Shown: positions 49,610-58,032 of the stretch, in pieces
Layout of the letters: the number at the start of each line of letters is the position of its first letter
How positions within the stretch are numbered: the first letter of the stretch is position 1
NCBI GenBank assembly: GCA_945861025.1
Contig: CAMASN010000003.1
Coordinates: 1 to 64,000 of the forward strand
Direction: 5' to 3'
Length of the DNA stretch: 64,000 nt
Source of the DNA: Ferrithrix thermotolerans DSM 19514
GTDB lineage: Bacteria; Actinomycetota; Acidimicrobiia; Acidimicrobiales; Ilumatobacteraceae
Notes under the pieces: generated by a model
What the model was told of the DNA's origin: nothing
The model's input: the letters and a program-made list of their open reading frames with translations, nothing else
The model's database searches: none
Program-made: the position numbers and the translations under genes

Positions 49610-49683
49610 CGCAACCGCCGACCTACCGCAACCGCCGACCGCTGACCTACCGCTGACCTACCGCAACCGCCGCGCAACCGCCG
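49610..49683. repeat. CGCAACCGCCGACCTAC-type imperfect tandem repeat
   Basis: Directly after the mrp stop, units built from CGCAACCGCCG and ACCTACCGCTG alternate about six times across 74 bases. No open frame of note crosses it. Confidence 0.7.
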
Positions 49684-49701
49684 GATTTGCTTCAATAAAC
49701 G

Positions 49702-49750
49702 GTTTGTTGAAGACAAGAGGTCGACCCTTGACCAAGTGTCTTCAACAAAC
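49702..49750. terminator. 14-bp perfect inverted repeat downstream of mrp
   Basis: GTTTGTTGAAGACA (49702-49715) and TGTCTTCAACAAAC (49737-49750) are exact complements with a 21-base loop. It sits between mrp and the DUF3107 gene, in a 220-base intergenic region that also holds the tandem repeat. The loop contains GGTCGACC. Terminator is the simplest reading. Confidence 0.6.
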
Positions 49751-49824
49751 TTGGGAACGAGGCAGAGATCGAGCGTCGGTGATCCCTACTATTGTGAGGC
49801 ATTGAGTTCGTTGAAAGGACCATC

Positions 49825-50058
49825 GTGGACGTACGCATTGGCGTGACCCAAGCACCCCGTGAGATCAGCGTCGAGTTGGCCGATGACGTCGACCGATCTG
49901 AAGTGAAGACCAAAGTTGAAGCGGCGCTCTCTGGCGCCGTCGATGTGCTGTGGCTCACCGACAAAAAGGGCCGCGACATCGGAGTCGCCGCATCGAAGAT
50001 TGCCTATATCGAGATCGGCACAACCGACAGCGAGCGCCGCATCGGTTTTGGCGGCTGA
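49825..50058 (+). CDS. DUF3107 family protein
   Basis: A 77-residue protein of the actinobacterial DUF3107 family (function unknown). It reads VRIGVTQAPREISVEL, KVEAALSGAVDVLWLTDKKGR and KIAYIEIGTTDSERRIGFG, the family's three blocks. The GTG start is preceded by GAAAGGA, a good Shine-Dalgarno. It stands upstream of the BagAB-like ATPases on the same strand, 47 bases before them. Confidence 0.88.
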   Translation: MDVRIGVTQAPREISVELADDVDRSEVKTKVEAALSGAVDVLWLTDKKGRDIGVAASKIAYIEIGTTDSERRIGFGG

Positions 50059-50105
50059 AGCCAGCATGATCGTGGCGGCCTGAGGCTCGTGTTCGGTCAG
50101 CCACC

Positions 50106-51047
50106 GTGCAACTGCTGAACCGTCAACTGCTGTTCGTCACCGGCAAAGGTGGCGTTGGCAAGACAACTGTTGCCGCCGCTATTGCCCAACTGGCAGCACA
50201 GCACGGTCGCCGCACGCTTGTCTGCGAGATGGACGCCAAGGGCGCGCTCGCGGCTGCGTTTGATTGTTCGCCATTTCCGTACCAACCGAGGCAAATCGAT
50301 TCGAATCTGTTCGGCATGGCCATGAACACCGAAGACTCGTTACGGGAGTACCTCAAGCTGTTCGTGCGCATCCCGTTCGTCGGGCGCATTGGTCCGTTGG
50401 CGCGCACGTTTGACTTCGTTGCCGACGCTGCTCCGGGGGTCAAAGAGATCCTCGCCATCGGCAAGCTCTGTTACGAGGTGCGTGAACGCAACTACGACCT
50501 CGTGGTGGTCGACGCCGAAGCCAGTGGACACATCGTGAGTCAGATCGGCGCGCCGCGTGTGATCGGCGAGCTTGTGCAGGTGGGCTTGGTGCGCGAGCAG
50601 ACCAAGTGGATGCTCGACATCCTTGAGGATCCTGAGCGCACTGGGCTGATCACGGTGACGACCCCCGAAGAAATGCCCGTGAACGAAACCATTGAGCTGC
50701 TCGATCGCGTGCGCGAACGCACCAAGGTGGATCTCGCTGGCGTGGTGGTGAACCGCGTGTTGCCAGCATTGTTCGGCACGCGCGAGATGGCGGTGTTCGA
50801 TCAGTTATCTACCCCTGCGGCGCAAGGGCTGATGACCGGTGCGGCCGGCCGCCGTGTCACCGCAGTTGTCGACGCGGCGCGGATGAACGAGGCTCGCCGG
50901 CGAGTTGGCTCCGGCCATCTCGAGCGACTGCGCGGCGCGGTTCCGGCCGATACACCGATGCTTTACATCCCAGAACTGTTCACGCGTGCGGTTGGTCGGC
51001 GCGCTGTAAGCCAGATCGTCGACGCATTATCCGATGAGTTGATCTGA
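50106..51047 (+). CDS. ArsA/GET3-like ATPase, first subunit (BagA type)
   Basis: A 313-residue P-loop ATPase of the ArsA/GET3 family. Walker A is GKGGVGKTT (13-21), then EMDAKGALAAAF, DLVVVDAEASGHIVSQIGAP and LITVTTPEEMPVNET. Its paired neighbour overlaps by one base. The pair resembles mycobacterial Rv3679-Rv3680 (BagA/BagB), which have been described as GET-like in stress tolerance. The start of this copy is GTG 50106. Confidence 0.87.
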   Translation: MQLLNRQLLFVTGKGGVGKTTVAAAIAQLAAQHGRRTLVCEMDAKGALAAAFDCSPFPYQPRQIDSNLFGMAMNTEDSLREYLKLFVRIPFVGRIGPLARTFDFVADAAPGVKEILAIGKLCYEVRERNYDLVVVDAEASGHIVSQIGAPRVIGELVQVGLVREQTKWMLDILEDPERTGLITVTTPEEMPVNETIELLDRVRERTKVDLAGVVVNRVLPALFGTREMAVFDQLSTPAAQGLMTGAAGRRVTAVVDAARMNEARRRVGSGHLERLRGAVPADTPMLYIPELFTRAVGRRAVSQIVDALSDELI

Positions 51048-52219
51048 TGCCTGCTGCTCAAACCAACAGCGGAATCGCCGACCTGCTCGCCTCGAAGGAA
51101 ATGATCATCGTGTGCGGCAGCGGCGGCGTTGGCAAGACCACCATTGCGGCGTCACTGGCGGCCGAGGCGGCGGTTCGCATCGGTGGCCGCGTGCTCGTGC
51201 TCACGGTGGACCCCGCCCGTCGTCTCGCCAACGCGCTCGGACTGCAGGCGTTCGGAAACTCCGAAACCCAAATCCCGCTCGACGCGTTCGCGGGGGCCGG
51301 CGTTACGCCTCGCGGCGAACTATGGGCCGCCATGCTCGATACCAAGGCCGGATGGGATGAACTCATCGCCCGGCACGCGCCCGACGAGGTGCTACGCGAC
51401 ACGGTGCTGGCCAACCCGCTGTACCAAAACATCACTGGCCGGTTCGTGCAGAGCCATGACTACATCGCAATGGAGCGCCTGCATGAGATCCATGCGTCGG
51501 GCCGCTACGACCTTGTCATCATCGACACACCGCCTTCGCGCAACGCGCTCGACATTCTCGATTCGCCTGGCCGAATGATGGAGTTCTTTGGCAGTCGCTT
51601 GTTGCGCTGGCTCACGGTTCCTTATCGATCGCGATTGTTCACCGCCGCATCGAAGCCGTTTTACCAAGTTGCCGATCGTGTGCTCGGGTCTCGCTTTCTG
51701 CAAGACATCGCCGAGTTCTTCGTGTTGTTTCAGACGATGGAGACGGGCTTTGTTGAGCGTGCTCGCGAAGTTGAGCGGTTGCTCTCGGACCCGCGGACTG
51801 CCTTTCTTGTTGTGTCCACGCTCGAGGCGGCGCCCGCATATGAGGCGGCGTATCTCGCCGAAGCGCTGCGCGAGCGCCATCTGCCCCTCGGTGGCATGGT
51901 GTTGAACCGCACGATGCCTTCGGCGCTGCGTGAGCCAGCCGCAGAGAAGGCTGCTGCGCAGCTACGCAAAGCGGCTCAGACGGGCTCGTTGGCCGCCGAC
52001 CTTGGCTCGGTGTTGGACGCAGATCCTCAGGTGGTTCGTGGGGTGCTCACCGAGGTGGCCGATCGCTTTCACGACATCGCGATGGTCGCTGCGAGGGAAG
52101 CCGAACGCCGCAGTGAACTCGAGCGTCTTGCGCCGTTCACGGTGGCCGCCCCGTCGCTCGACCACGACATCAATGACTTGCGCAGCCTGCTTCAACTCGG
52201 AGATCATCTCTGGAGCTAG
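51047..52219 (+). CDS. ArsA/GET3-like ATPase, second subunit (BagB type)
   Basis: A 390-residue partner ATPase. Walker A GSGGVGKTT (24-32), VDPARRLANALG, IIDTPPSRNALDIL (switch II) and a helical hydrophobic/amphipathic region (RLLRWLTVPYRSRLFTA onward) are characteristic of GET3/ArsA proteins. The two subunits are translationally coupled (TGATG). The second half has long helices probably used for client binding. Followed by a short tandem repeat and pdtaS. Confidence 0.87.
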   Translation: MPAAQTNSGIADLLASKEMIIVCGSGGVGKTTIAASLAAEAAVRIGGRVLVLTVDPARRLANALGLQAFGNSETQIPLDAFAGAGVTPRGELWAAMLDTKAGWDELIARHAPDEVLRDTVLANPLYQNITGRFVQSHDYIAMERLHEIHASGRYDLVIIDTPPSRNALDILDSPGRMMEFFGSRLLRWLTVPYRSRLFTAASKPFYQVADRVLGSRFLQDIAEFFVLFQTMETGFVERAREVERLLSDPRTAFLVVSTLEAAPAYEAAYLAEALRERHLPLGGMVLNRTMPSALREPAAEKAAAQLRKAAQTGSLAADLGSVLDADPQVVRGVLTEVADRFHDIAMVAAREAERRSELERLAPFTVAAPSLDHDINDLRSLLQLGDHLWS

Positions 52220-52247
52220 TCGGATGCGCCAAACTCAGAGATGACGG

Positions 52248-52279
52248 TCTGACGATCTGACCATCTGACGATCTGACGA
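52248..52279. repeat. 8-bp tandem repeat, four copies
   Basis: TCTGACGA, TCTGACCA, TCTGACGA and TCTGACGA occur in series between the BagB-type gene and pdtaS, where no gene lies. A second short repeat GGAGAATC (52304-52311, 52318-52325) leads into the pdtaS start and includes its ribosome binding site AGGAG. Confidence 0.85.
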
Positions 52280-52325
52280 CAGGCCCACAGGACAATCCCA
52301 TCCGGAGAATCCGAACAGGAGAATC

Positions 52326-53816
52326 ATGGCGACCCTTGCCGAACTCGCGAGACAGCACACCGCACTGTCGCGAGACGAAACAGCACATCTGCAACACCTC
52401 GTCTCTGAGTGGGGTTTGCTCGCCGACCTGAGCTTCGCCGATCTCTTGCTGTATGTGCCGGCCGGAGAGGGCCGCTGGCTCGTCACCGCGCACGTTCGGC
52501 CATCTACCGGCCAGACCATCTACCTCAGCGACTGGGTGGGCGCTTGGGCCAGCGCTAACGAACTGCCGTTGCTTGCGTCGTCGATGGCCAGCGGCGAGGT
52601 ACAAGAGGGCGATATCGCGGTCGAGAGCCAGTCGGCGCCGGCGCAGATGCTCGCTATCCCTGTGCGGTTCGAAGATCGCGTCATTGCGGTCTTGACCCGC
52701 GAACGCTCGAGTGTCACTGGTCGTCAGCCAGGTGAGCTTGAGCGCACCTATCTGTCGATCTTCGATCGATTCGCGAAGATGATTTCGCAGGGCCAGTTTC
52801 CATTCCCGGGCCGCATCGCCGATTCGGGCGCGGCGCCACGCGTGGGCGACGGTGCGATGGTGCTCGACGACGAAGCGCGCGTTCGTTATGCGTCGCCGAA
52901 CGCCGTCTCTGCGTTGCATCGTGTGGGCATCAGCGCCAACGCCGTCGGCATGCGACTGGCGGAACTCGGGTTCAACGACAGCACGATTCGCCAGGCCTAC
53001 GAACGCAGTGAGCCGGTGATCGAAGAGTTCGACCAGAACGCCGATGTCACCTTGCTGACCCGGTGTATCCCGATCATCGAAGACGGTGTCGTCACCGGCG
53101 GCATGCTGATGCTGCGCGATGTCACCGAGTTGCGCCGCCGTGATCGTTTGCTGCTTTCGAAAGACGCCACCATTCGCGAGATCCACCATCGGGTCAAGAA
53201 CAACTTGCAGACCATCTCGTCACTGCTGCGGTTACAGGCCCGCCGGCTCACATCTCAAGAAGCCAAGGCAGCAATCGCCGAGTCGGTGCGTCGCATCCGA
53301 ACGATCGCTCTCGTGCACGAAACGCTGTCACGCGAACCTGGCGACGATGTTGCGTTCATCGAGATCGTGCGTCCGCTGTTGCGTCTGGCCGAAGAAGGAT
53401 TGCAGTCGGAGGATCGTCCGGTGCAGTTCGTGGTGCAGGGCGATGGCGGTCGCTTGCCCTCAACGGTGGCGACGCCGCTCAGCGTTGTACTCACCGAGTT
53501 GTTGCAGAACGCTGTGGATCATGGATTCCCTGAGGGCAGCGAGGGCGGCACGGTCATTGTGCAGTTGGCCAACGATGGTGCCGAGCTTCGAGTGCGGGTG
53601 CTCGACGATGGGCGCGGCTTGGATCCGTCGTTCGATCTGAGCAAGGCCAGCGGACTTGGGCTGTCAATTGTGCGCACCTTGGTGACTACCGAATTGGCCG
53701 GGTCACTCTCGATGCGGGCGAGTCTCGACGCAGACTTCGTTGCTGCCGGTGTTACCGAGCGCCGACATGGGGCCGGCACCGTGGTTGATCTGCGTGTGCC
53801 ACTCGAAAGCGTGTAG
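52326..53816 (+). CDS. pdtaS: PdtaS-type sensor histidine kinase
   Basis: A 496-residue soluble kinase of the PdtaS (Rv3220c) type. Its architecture is an N-terminal GAF-like domain (about 20-150), a PAS-like domain (about 165-270), a HisKA_2 H-box IREIHHRVKNNLQT with His287/His288, and a HATPase domain (TELLQNAVDHGFPEGS, DDGRGLDPSF and ASGLGLSIVRTL). PdtaS partners the RNA-binding response regulator PdtaR, which is not in this window. It is convergent with whiB1, as in Mycobacterium tuberculosis where the two genes adjoin. Confidence 0.93.
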   Translation: MATLAELARQHTALSRDETAHLQHLVSEWGLLADLSFADLLLYVPAGEGRWLVTAHVRPSTGQTIYLSDWVGAWASANELPLLASSMASGEVQEGDIAVESQSAPAQMLAIPVRFEDRVIAVLTRERSSVTGRQPGELERTYLSIFDRFAKMISQGQFPFPGRIADSGAAPRVGDGAMVLDDEARVRYASPNAVSALHRVGISANAVGMRLAELGFNDSTIRQAYERSEPVIEEFDQNADVTLLTRCIPIIEDGVVTGGMLMLRDVTELRRRDRLLLSKDATIREIHHRVKNNLQTISSLLRLQARRLTSQEAKAAIAESVRRIRTIALVHETLSREPGDDVAFIEIVRPLLRLAEEGLQSEDRPVQFVVQGDGGRLPSTVATPLSVVLTELLQNAVDHGFPEGSEGGTVIVQLANDGAELRVRVLDDGRGLDPSFDLSKASGLGLSIVRTLVTTELAGSLSMRASLDADFVAAGVTERRHGAGTVVDLRVPLESV

Positions 53817-53856
53817 CCGAATTTTTCCATCACGCCACGACAGTGGCTGGCGAAAC

Positions 53857-53886
53857 AGCGGCGAACGAAATAGTGGCGAACGAAAT
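53857..53886. repeat. 15-bp direct repeat pair
   Basis: AGCGGCGAACGAAAT (53857-53871) and AGTGGCGAACGAAAT (53872-53886) lie between pdtaS and whiB1; the last base of the second copy is the end of the whiB1 stop codon. A weaker GGCGAAAC copy precedes them. Confidence 0.8.
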
Positions 53887-54185
53887 CAGCTGGCGATGCT
53901 GGTCTTGTTGCGGGCTACCTGAGCTCGACGCATGACGCGGCGCTCTTCTTCGGAGGTGCCGCCCCAGATGCCGGAGTCTTGGTTGGTCTCGAGTGCGAAC
54001 TCGAGACAACATTCGCTCACGGGGCATTCGCCGCACACCTCTTTGGCCCGTGCGATCTGGCTGAGCGCATGGCCTGTGGTTCCGATTGGGAAGAACAGGT
54101 CAGGGTCGGTGTCACGACAGATTGAAGCTCCGCGCCATGAATAATCGGCGTGAGCGAGGGTGAGGCTTGACGCGAGAATCGACAC
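53886..54185 (-). CDS. whiB1: WhiB1-like Fe-S transcription regulator
   Basis: A 99-residue WhiB protein. Cluster cysteines are Cys23, Cys51, Cys54 and Cys60 (an extra Cys59 is adjacent). The DTDPDLFFPIGTTGHALSQIARAKEVC and NQDSGIWGGTSEEERR stretches match WhiB1, an essential NO-sensitive protein that binds sigma A. The start is GTG, with AGGAG five bases before. It sits tail to tail with pdtaS, the same pair found in mycobacteria. Confidence 0.93.
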   Translation of the reverse strand: MSILASSLTLAHADYSWRGASICRDTDPDLFFPIGTTGHALSQIARAKEVCGECPVSECCLEFALETNQDSGIWGGTSEEERRVMRRAQVARNKTSIAS

Positions 54186-54416
54186 GTCGTCTCCTGACGG
54201 ACTAAGGGCGGAGTGGAATAAGTCACCATCAAAAAGTGGTCATCCCGACGTAAGGGATGGCAACTCATGCGGCGCTCGTACGGTACGTTGGTCGAGCCGA
54301 CTTGACAAGACCTTCATTTCAAGAAGATGTCCATTTGGCAAACATTTGATGTCCCCTATCACAAAAACAGATAGGCAGATCGGGTCGTGTTTTGGCCTGC
54401 GCCCAAGGAGAAAACA
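54186..54416. promoter_or_regulatory. Divergent whiB1/GDPD regulatory region
   Basis: This 231-base stretch contains no gene. On the plus strand TTGACA (54303-54308) is a possible -35 box for the downstream gene, though the -10 side is weak. The inverted pair CCTATC/GATAGG (54355-54360, 54370-54375) lies around ACAAAAACA. AAGGAG at 54405-54410 is the GDPD ribosome binding site. Confidence 0.35.
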
Positions 54417-55115
54417 GTGGCTGTACAGGTGTTGGCTCATCGCGGAGCGTCTCGGGCCGAGCGCGAGAACACAATCGCGGCGTTTCTCCGCGCTGGCGAG
54501 ATGGGCGCGCACGGGGTCGAGCTCGATGTTCGCCGCGCGGCCGACGACGTGTTGGTTGTGCACCACGATGCTCACTTGGCCGACGGTCGAGTCATCCGCG
54601 AGGTGTCGAGTGTCGACATCGCGGCCAACGAACCCACGGCACACATTCCCACGCTCGACCAAGCGCTCGATGCGTGTGCAGGCATGTGGGTCAACGTCGA
54701 AATCAAAAACGACGAACAGGAACCCGATTTCGATACGACCGAGTGGGTGGCCGATCAGACCATGGCGTTGCTCGATCGCCGCGGCGAGCCGCATCGCTGG
54801 CTGATCTCATCGTTTCGAATCGAGACCGTCGATCGTTGCCGATCCATAGCTCCGCATGTGCGCACTGCTTGGCTCACCGGGCCGACGCCCGAAGATGTGG
54901 TCGAGTTGCTCACTACTCGCGGACACTCGGCCCTGCATCCGTGGGTGCGAATGCTTTCGCGCGACGTGATCGATCGATGTCATCAAGCCGGCATTCAGGT
55001 AAACACGTGGACCTGCGACGACCCCGACCGAATGCGCGAACTCATCGAATGGGGCATCGACGGCATTTGCACCAACGTGCCCGACGTTGCGCTCGAGATT
55101 CTCGCGGCGAGTTAG
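54417..55115 (+). CDS. Glycerophosphodiester phosphodiesterase family protein
   Basis: A 232-residue TIM-barrel phosphodiesterase releasing glycerol-3-phosphate from deacylated phospholipids or similar. It reads VLAHRGASRAERENTIAAF with the catalytic His/Glu, GVELDVRRAADDVLVVHHDAHL (metal-binding acidic residues and second His), VNVEIKN and a C-terminal GIQVNTWTCDDPDRMRELIEWGIDGICTN. No signal peptide. GTG 54417, with AAGGAG six bases upstream, is preferred over the longer frame. It converges with the kinase-like gene by four bases. Confidence 0.92.
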   Translation: MAVQVLAHRGASRAERENTIAAFLRAGEMGAHGVELDVRRAADDVLVVHHDAHLADGRVIREVSSVDIAANEPTAHIPTLDQALDACAGMWVNVEIKNDEQEPDFDTTEWVADQTMALLDRRGEPHRWLISSFRIETVDRCRSIAPHVRTAWLTGPTPEDVVELLTTRGHSALHPWVRMLSRDVIDRCHQAGIQVNTWTCDDPDRMRELIEWGIDGICTNVPDVALEILAAS

Positions 55116-56053
55116 AGCTTGTCGGGCGACATGCCCGCAACGCCCGGACGAACCAGGCGCACGGCGTTGCGCACGTGCTCGAACTGCAAGTCAGTGGTCT
55201 CACCGAGATAGTCGCCATCGACCTGATATGGGAAGGGTTGATGACTGGTGATCGAGAGGCTCTCGACATCTTCGTGAACGTCGAGCGAGGCAGTTGGTTT
55301 CACACCGCCACCGCGTAGTGCGCCGCCCAACGATTTCAGGATCGTGGTGGCCTGCATGGTCCTGAACGTGACTGCAACGAGTCCGCGATCAAGTGTGGCT
55401 GCTGGCGACAGGTCGAGTGGCCGGTTGCCGAGATACGTATAGGGGTTGGTGTTGAGCACCACCGTGAAGTAGCCCTCGACCACGCGGTCGCCATTGGCGA
55501 AGGCCAGTTCGAAGTGCGGATTCTTGCGATCGTATTTTGAGGCCCATGTGTGCACCGCTGCGTAAATGAACAGCGGGTGCCCGGCCCAGCGCTTGAGTGA
55601 GCCATGGTTCTCGACTTCTTTCACAACGGCCGCGTCGTAGCCAATGCCGGTGTGAAAGCAAAAGTAGCGGCCGTTCACTTTGCCGAGGCCGATGGGTTCG
55701 ATGTTGTTGCTGTTGATGCCGTCGGTCAGTTGCTGCACCGCAAGCACCGGATCGTTGGGCATGCCCAGTGTTCGTGCAAACACGTTGGTGCTGCCGCCCG
55801 GTAGCGCGCCGAGCGCCGTGTCGGTGCCAGCAACGCCGGTGGCCACTTCGTTGAGCGTGCCATCGCCGCCAAAGCCGATGACCACGTCGATGCCGCGTCG
55901 GGCCGCATCTTGCGAAAATCGGGTGGCGTGGCCGCGGCGGTTCGTTTCGACGATCTCAACGTCGTTGCCGCGCGACAGAATTTGGTGCACTACGACGGTG
56001 TTTCGGGCCGTCACGGACGACGCGAACGCGTTGACAACGAGCAAGATCCGCAA
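55112..56053 (-). CDS. Diacylglycerol kinase/LCB5-like lipid kinase
   Basis: A 313-residue DagK-superfamily lipid kinase. The catalytic ATP-binding domain has VIGFGGDGTLNEVATGV and ALPGGSTNVFARTLGM, and a C-terminal beta domain with SHQPFPYQVDGDYLGE. Expected role is phosphorylation of diacylglycerol or another lipid. Genes of this type lie beside whiB1 in mycobacteria as well. It overlaps the GDPD gene tail to tail by four bases. Confidence 0.9.
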   Translation of the reverse strand: MRILLVVNAFASSVTARNTVVVHQILSRGNDVEIVETNRRGHATRFSQDAARRGIDVVIGFGGDGTLNEVATGVAGTDTALGALPGGSTNVFARTLGMPNDPVLAVQQLTDGINSNNIEPIGLGKVNGRYFCFHTGIGYDAAVVKEVENHGSLKRWAGHPLFIYAAVHTWASKYDRKNPHFELAFANGDRVVEGYFTVVLNTNPYTYLGNRPLDLSPAATLDRGLVAVTFRTMQATTILKSLGGALRGGGVKPTASLDVHEDVESLSITSHQPFPYQVDGDYLGETTDLQFEHVRNAVRLVRPGVAGMSPDKL

Positions 56054-56133
56054 GACTCCGAGGGTAGCAGCGACGAAAGACTTGGTGCGCCGGTTAGGAA
56101 CAGCGCTCGCGGGTCGGTAACAATGGTTCTTCT

Positions 56134-56910
56134 ATGAACGTGATCGTTTGTGTCAAACAGATCCCCGACCCGGCAAGCCCGGGCGCGCTGGATCCCTCTA
56201 CTAATACTCTTAAGCGTGACGGCAAGCTCATCCTTGATGAGTCCGACAGCTACGGCGTCGAAATGGCGCTTCAACTGGTCGACGCAGCTGGCGGCGGCGA
56301 AGTGAGCCTCATCTCAATGGCCCCCAACGGCGAAGTGTCGGGCATGCGCACCGCTCTCGCAATGGGCGCAGCGAAAGGCGTGCTCATTAGCGACCCGGCT
56401 TTGTTGGGCTCTGATGCGCTCACCACGGCCAAGGTGCTCGCTGCTGCTGTGCAACGCTTGGGCGGCGCCGATTTGATCATCGCGGCCACCGAATCGAGCG
56501 ATGGCTACACGGGCACCGTTCCCGAGCAACTCGCCGAGGTGCTCGGTCTTGCTTCGGTCACGTTCGCCAAGAAGGTCACCATCACCGGTGGCACGCTCGA
56601 GGCGCATCGTCAGACCGAAGAGGGCTACGACGAAGTCACCTGTGCGTTGCCGGCCGTCATCAGCGTTACCGCTGGCGTCGTCGAGCCCCGCTACCCAAGC
56701 TTCAAAGGCATCATGGCTGCGAAGTCGAAGCCGGTCGAGCAGGTCACCGCAGCCGATCTTGGCATCACGCCAGTTGGTTGGGCTGGCTCGGGCCAAGCAG
56801 TCGTCACTATCACGCAGGCCGAGGCCCGCGCTGCTGGCGAAATCATTGAAGATGATGGCGAGACCTTCACGAAGATCGTTGCCTTCCTTGAAAACCTGAA
56901 AGTGATCTGA
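56134..56910 (+). CDS. etfB: Electron transfer flavoprotein subunit beta
   Basis: EtfB with EtfA passes electrons from acyl-CoA dehydrogenases to the quinone pool. The 258-residue protein has VCVKQIPDPASPG, DSYGVEMALQL, AAESSDGYTGTVPEQLAEVLG-type (TESSDGYTGTVPEQLAEVLG) and the C-terminal LPAVISVTAGVVEPRYPSFKGI with the nucleotide-binding region. It is followed eight bases later by etfA. The arrangement is the usual one. Confidence 0.95.
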   Translation: MNVIVCVKQIPDPASPGALDPSTNTLKRDGKLILDESDSYGVEMALQLVDAAGGGEVSLISMAPNGEVSGMRTALAMGAAKGVLISDPALLGSDALTTAKVLAAAVQRLGGADLIIAATESSDGYTGTVPEQLAEVLGLASVTFAKKVTITGGTLEAHRQTEEGYDEVTCALPAVISVTAGVVEPRYPSFKGIMAAKSKPVEQVTAADLGITPVGWAGSGQAVVTITQAEARAAGEIIEDDGETFTKIVAFLENLKVI

Positions 56911-56918
56911 GGTCCGTC

Positions 56919-57887
56919 ATGGCATTGAACAACATCTGGGTCTTCGCGCAAGTCGCAAATGGAGCACCCACCACGGGCACGCTCGAACTCCTCACTAAGG
57001 CACGCAGCCTGGGCGGCACGCTGTCGGCATTCGTCGGTGGCGATGGCGCAGCAGTCGCATCAACGCTCGGCGAATATGGTGTAACAACGGTGTACGCAAC
57101 CGGCGATCTGGGCGGCAAGTTGCCCGGCGTTGCTGTGTCGTCAGCGATGAAGGCAGTGATCGATGGCGGCAACGCCCCCGATCTGGTCATGTTCCCGCAG
57201 AGCTACGAAGGGCGCGACGTTGTGAGCCGCCTCTCGGTGAAACTCGACCGCACTGTGCTCACCAACAACGTCGACATCGCTGTCGATGGCGATTCAGTCA
57301 ACGTGACCACGCCGGTGTTCGGCGGCAACGTGTTGGTCACCACCGGCTTCACCGGTTCGGGCCCACACCTTGCAGCCTTCCGTCCAAAGAGCTTCGCTGC
57401 TGAGTCCGCCGGTGGCGCTGCAGCCGCTGTGGTCGCAGCTCCAGTTCCCGAGCTCGGCGCAACTGGTGGGGCAACCGTCACGGCAGTGCATGTCGAAGAG
57501 ACCAGCGGTCCAAAGATTGACGAAGCAAACATCGTCGTGTCGGGCGGCCGTGGCCTCGGCGAAGCAGTGAAGTACGAAATGATCGAGCAGCTCGCCAAGT
57601 TACTCAAGGGTGCCCCTGGCGCATCACGAGCAATCGTCGATGCCGGCTGGGTTCCGTACAGCTATCAGGTTGGGCAGACCGGCAAGGTCGTCAAGCCAAG
57701 CGTGTACCTGGCAGCAGGCATCTCGGGTGCCACCCAGCACATGGTTGGCATGAAGGGCTCGAAGAACATCATCGCGATCAACAAAGACAAAGAGGCACCG
57801 ATCTTCGGCATCGCCGATCTGGGCATCGTTGGCGATGTTCACAAGGTTCTTCCCAAGCTGATCGAGGCGTTGCAGGCTCGTTCCTGA
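56919..57887 (+). CDS. etfA: Electron transfer flavoprotein subunit alpha
   Basis: A 322-residue FAD-binding partner of EtfB. The C-terminal FAD domain contains [60 protein letters not shown] (in part) and [26 protein letters not shown]. The N-terminal domain has [11 protein letters not shown] and [16 protein letters not shown]. The hairpin at 57908-57965 follows the stop. Confidence 0.95.
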   Translation: MALNNIWVFAQVANGAPTTGTLELLTKARSLGGTLSAFVGGDGAAVASTLGEYGVTTVYATGDLGGKLPGVAVSSAMKAVIDGGNAPDLVMFPQSYEGRDVVSRLSVKLDRTVLTNNVDIAVDGDSVNVTTPVFGGNVLVTTGFTGSGPHLAAFRPKSFAAESAGGAAAAVVAAPVPELGATGGATVTAVHVEETSGPKIDEANIVVSGGRGLGEAVKYEMIEQLAKLLKGAPGASRAIVDAGWVPYSYQVGQTGKVVKPSVYLAAGISGATQHMVGMKGSKNIIAINKDKEAPIFGIADLGIVGDVHKVLPKLIEALQARS

Positions 57888-57907
57888 GGCCTGATGGCAC
57901 TGTCGTG

Positions 57908-57965
57908 ATGGCAGTTGTTCCCGCTCCCGCGAGGGGGTTGGATCAGCTGCCATTTCGCATTTTTC
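57908..57965 (+). terminator. Terminator after etfBA
   Basis: ATGGCAGTTG (57908-57917) pairs with CAGCTGCCAT (57944-57953) with one G-T wobble, enclosing an inner CCGCTCCC/GAGGGGG hairpin, and is followed by the T-rich stretch TTCGCATTTTT. Confidence 0.75.
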
Positions 57966-57974
57966 GGGCAGGTT

Positions 57975-57991
57975 GATCACGCTGCGTGATC
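57975..57991. promoter_or_regulatory. Palindrome GATCACGC-T-GCGTGATC
   Basis: A perfect 8-bp inverted repeat with a one-base centre, 41 bases before the gene at 58033 and about 29 bases before a possible -10 element (TACGCT, 58021-58026). It is a candidate operator for a dimeric regulator. Confidence 0.5.
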
Positions 57992-58032
57992 GCCGCGGGG
58001 AGACCCACGGCTAGGTGGCCTACGCTTTGGCG

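Noticed and set aside
54355-54375. CCTATC/GATAGG hairpin as terminator
   Set aside because: Six-base arms, nine-base loop, located upstream of genes rather than after a stop.
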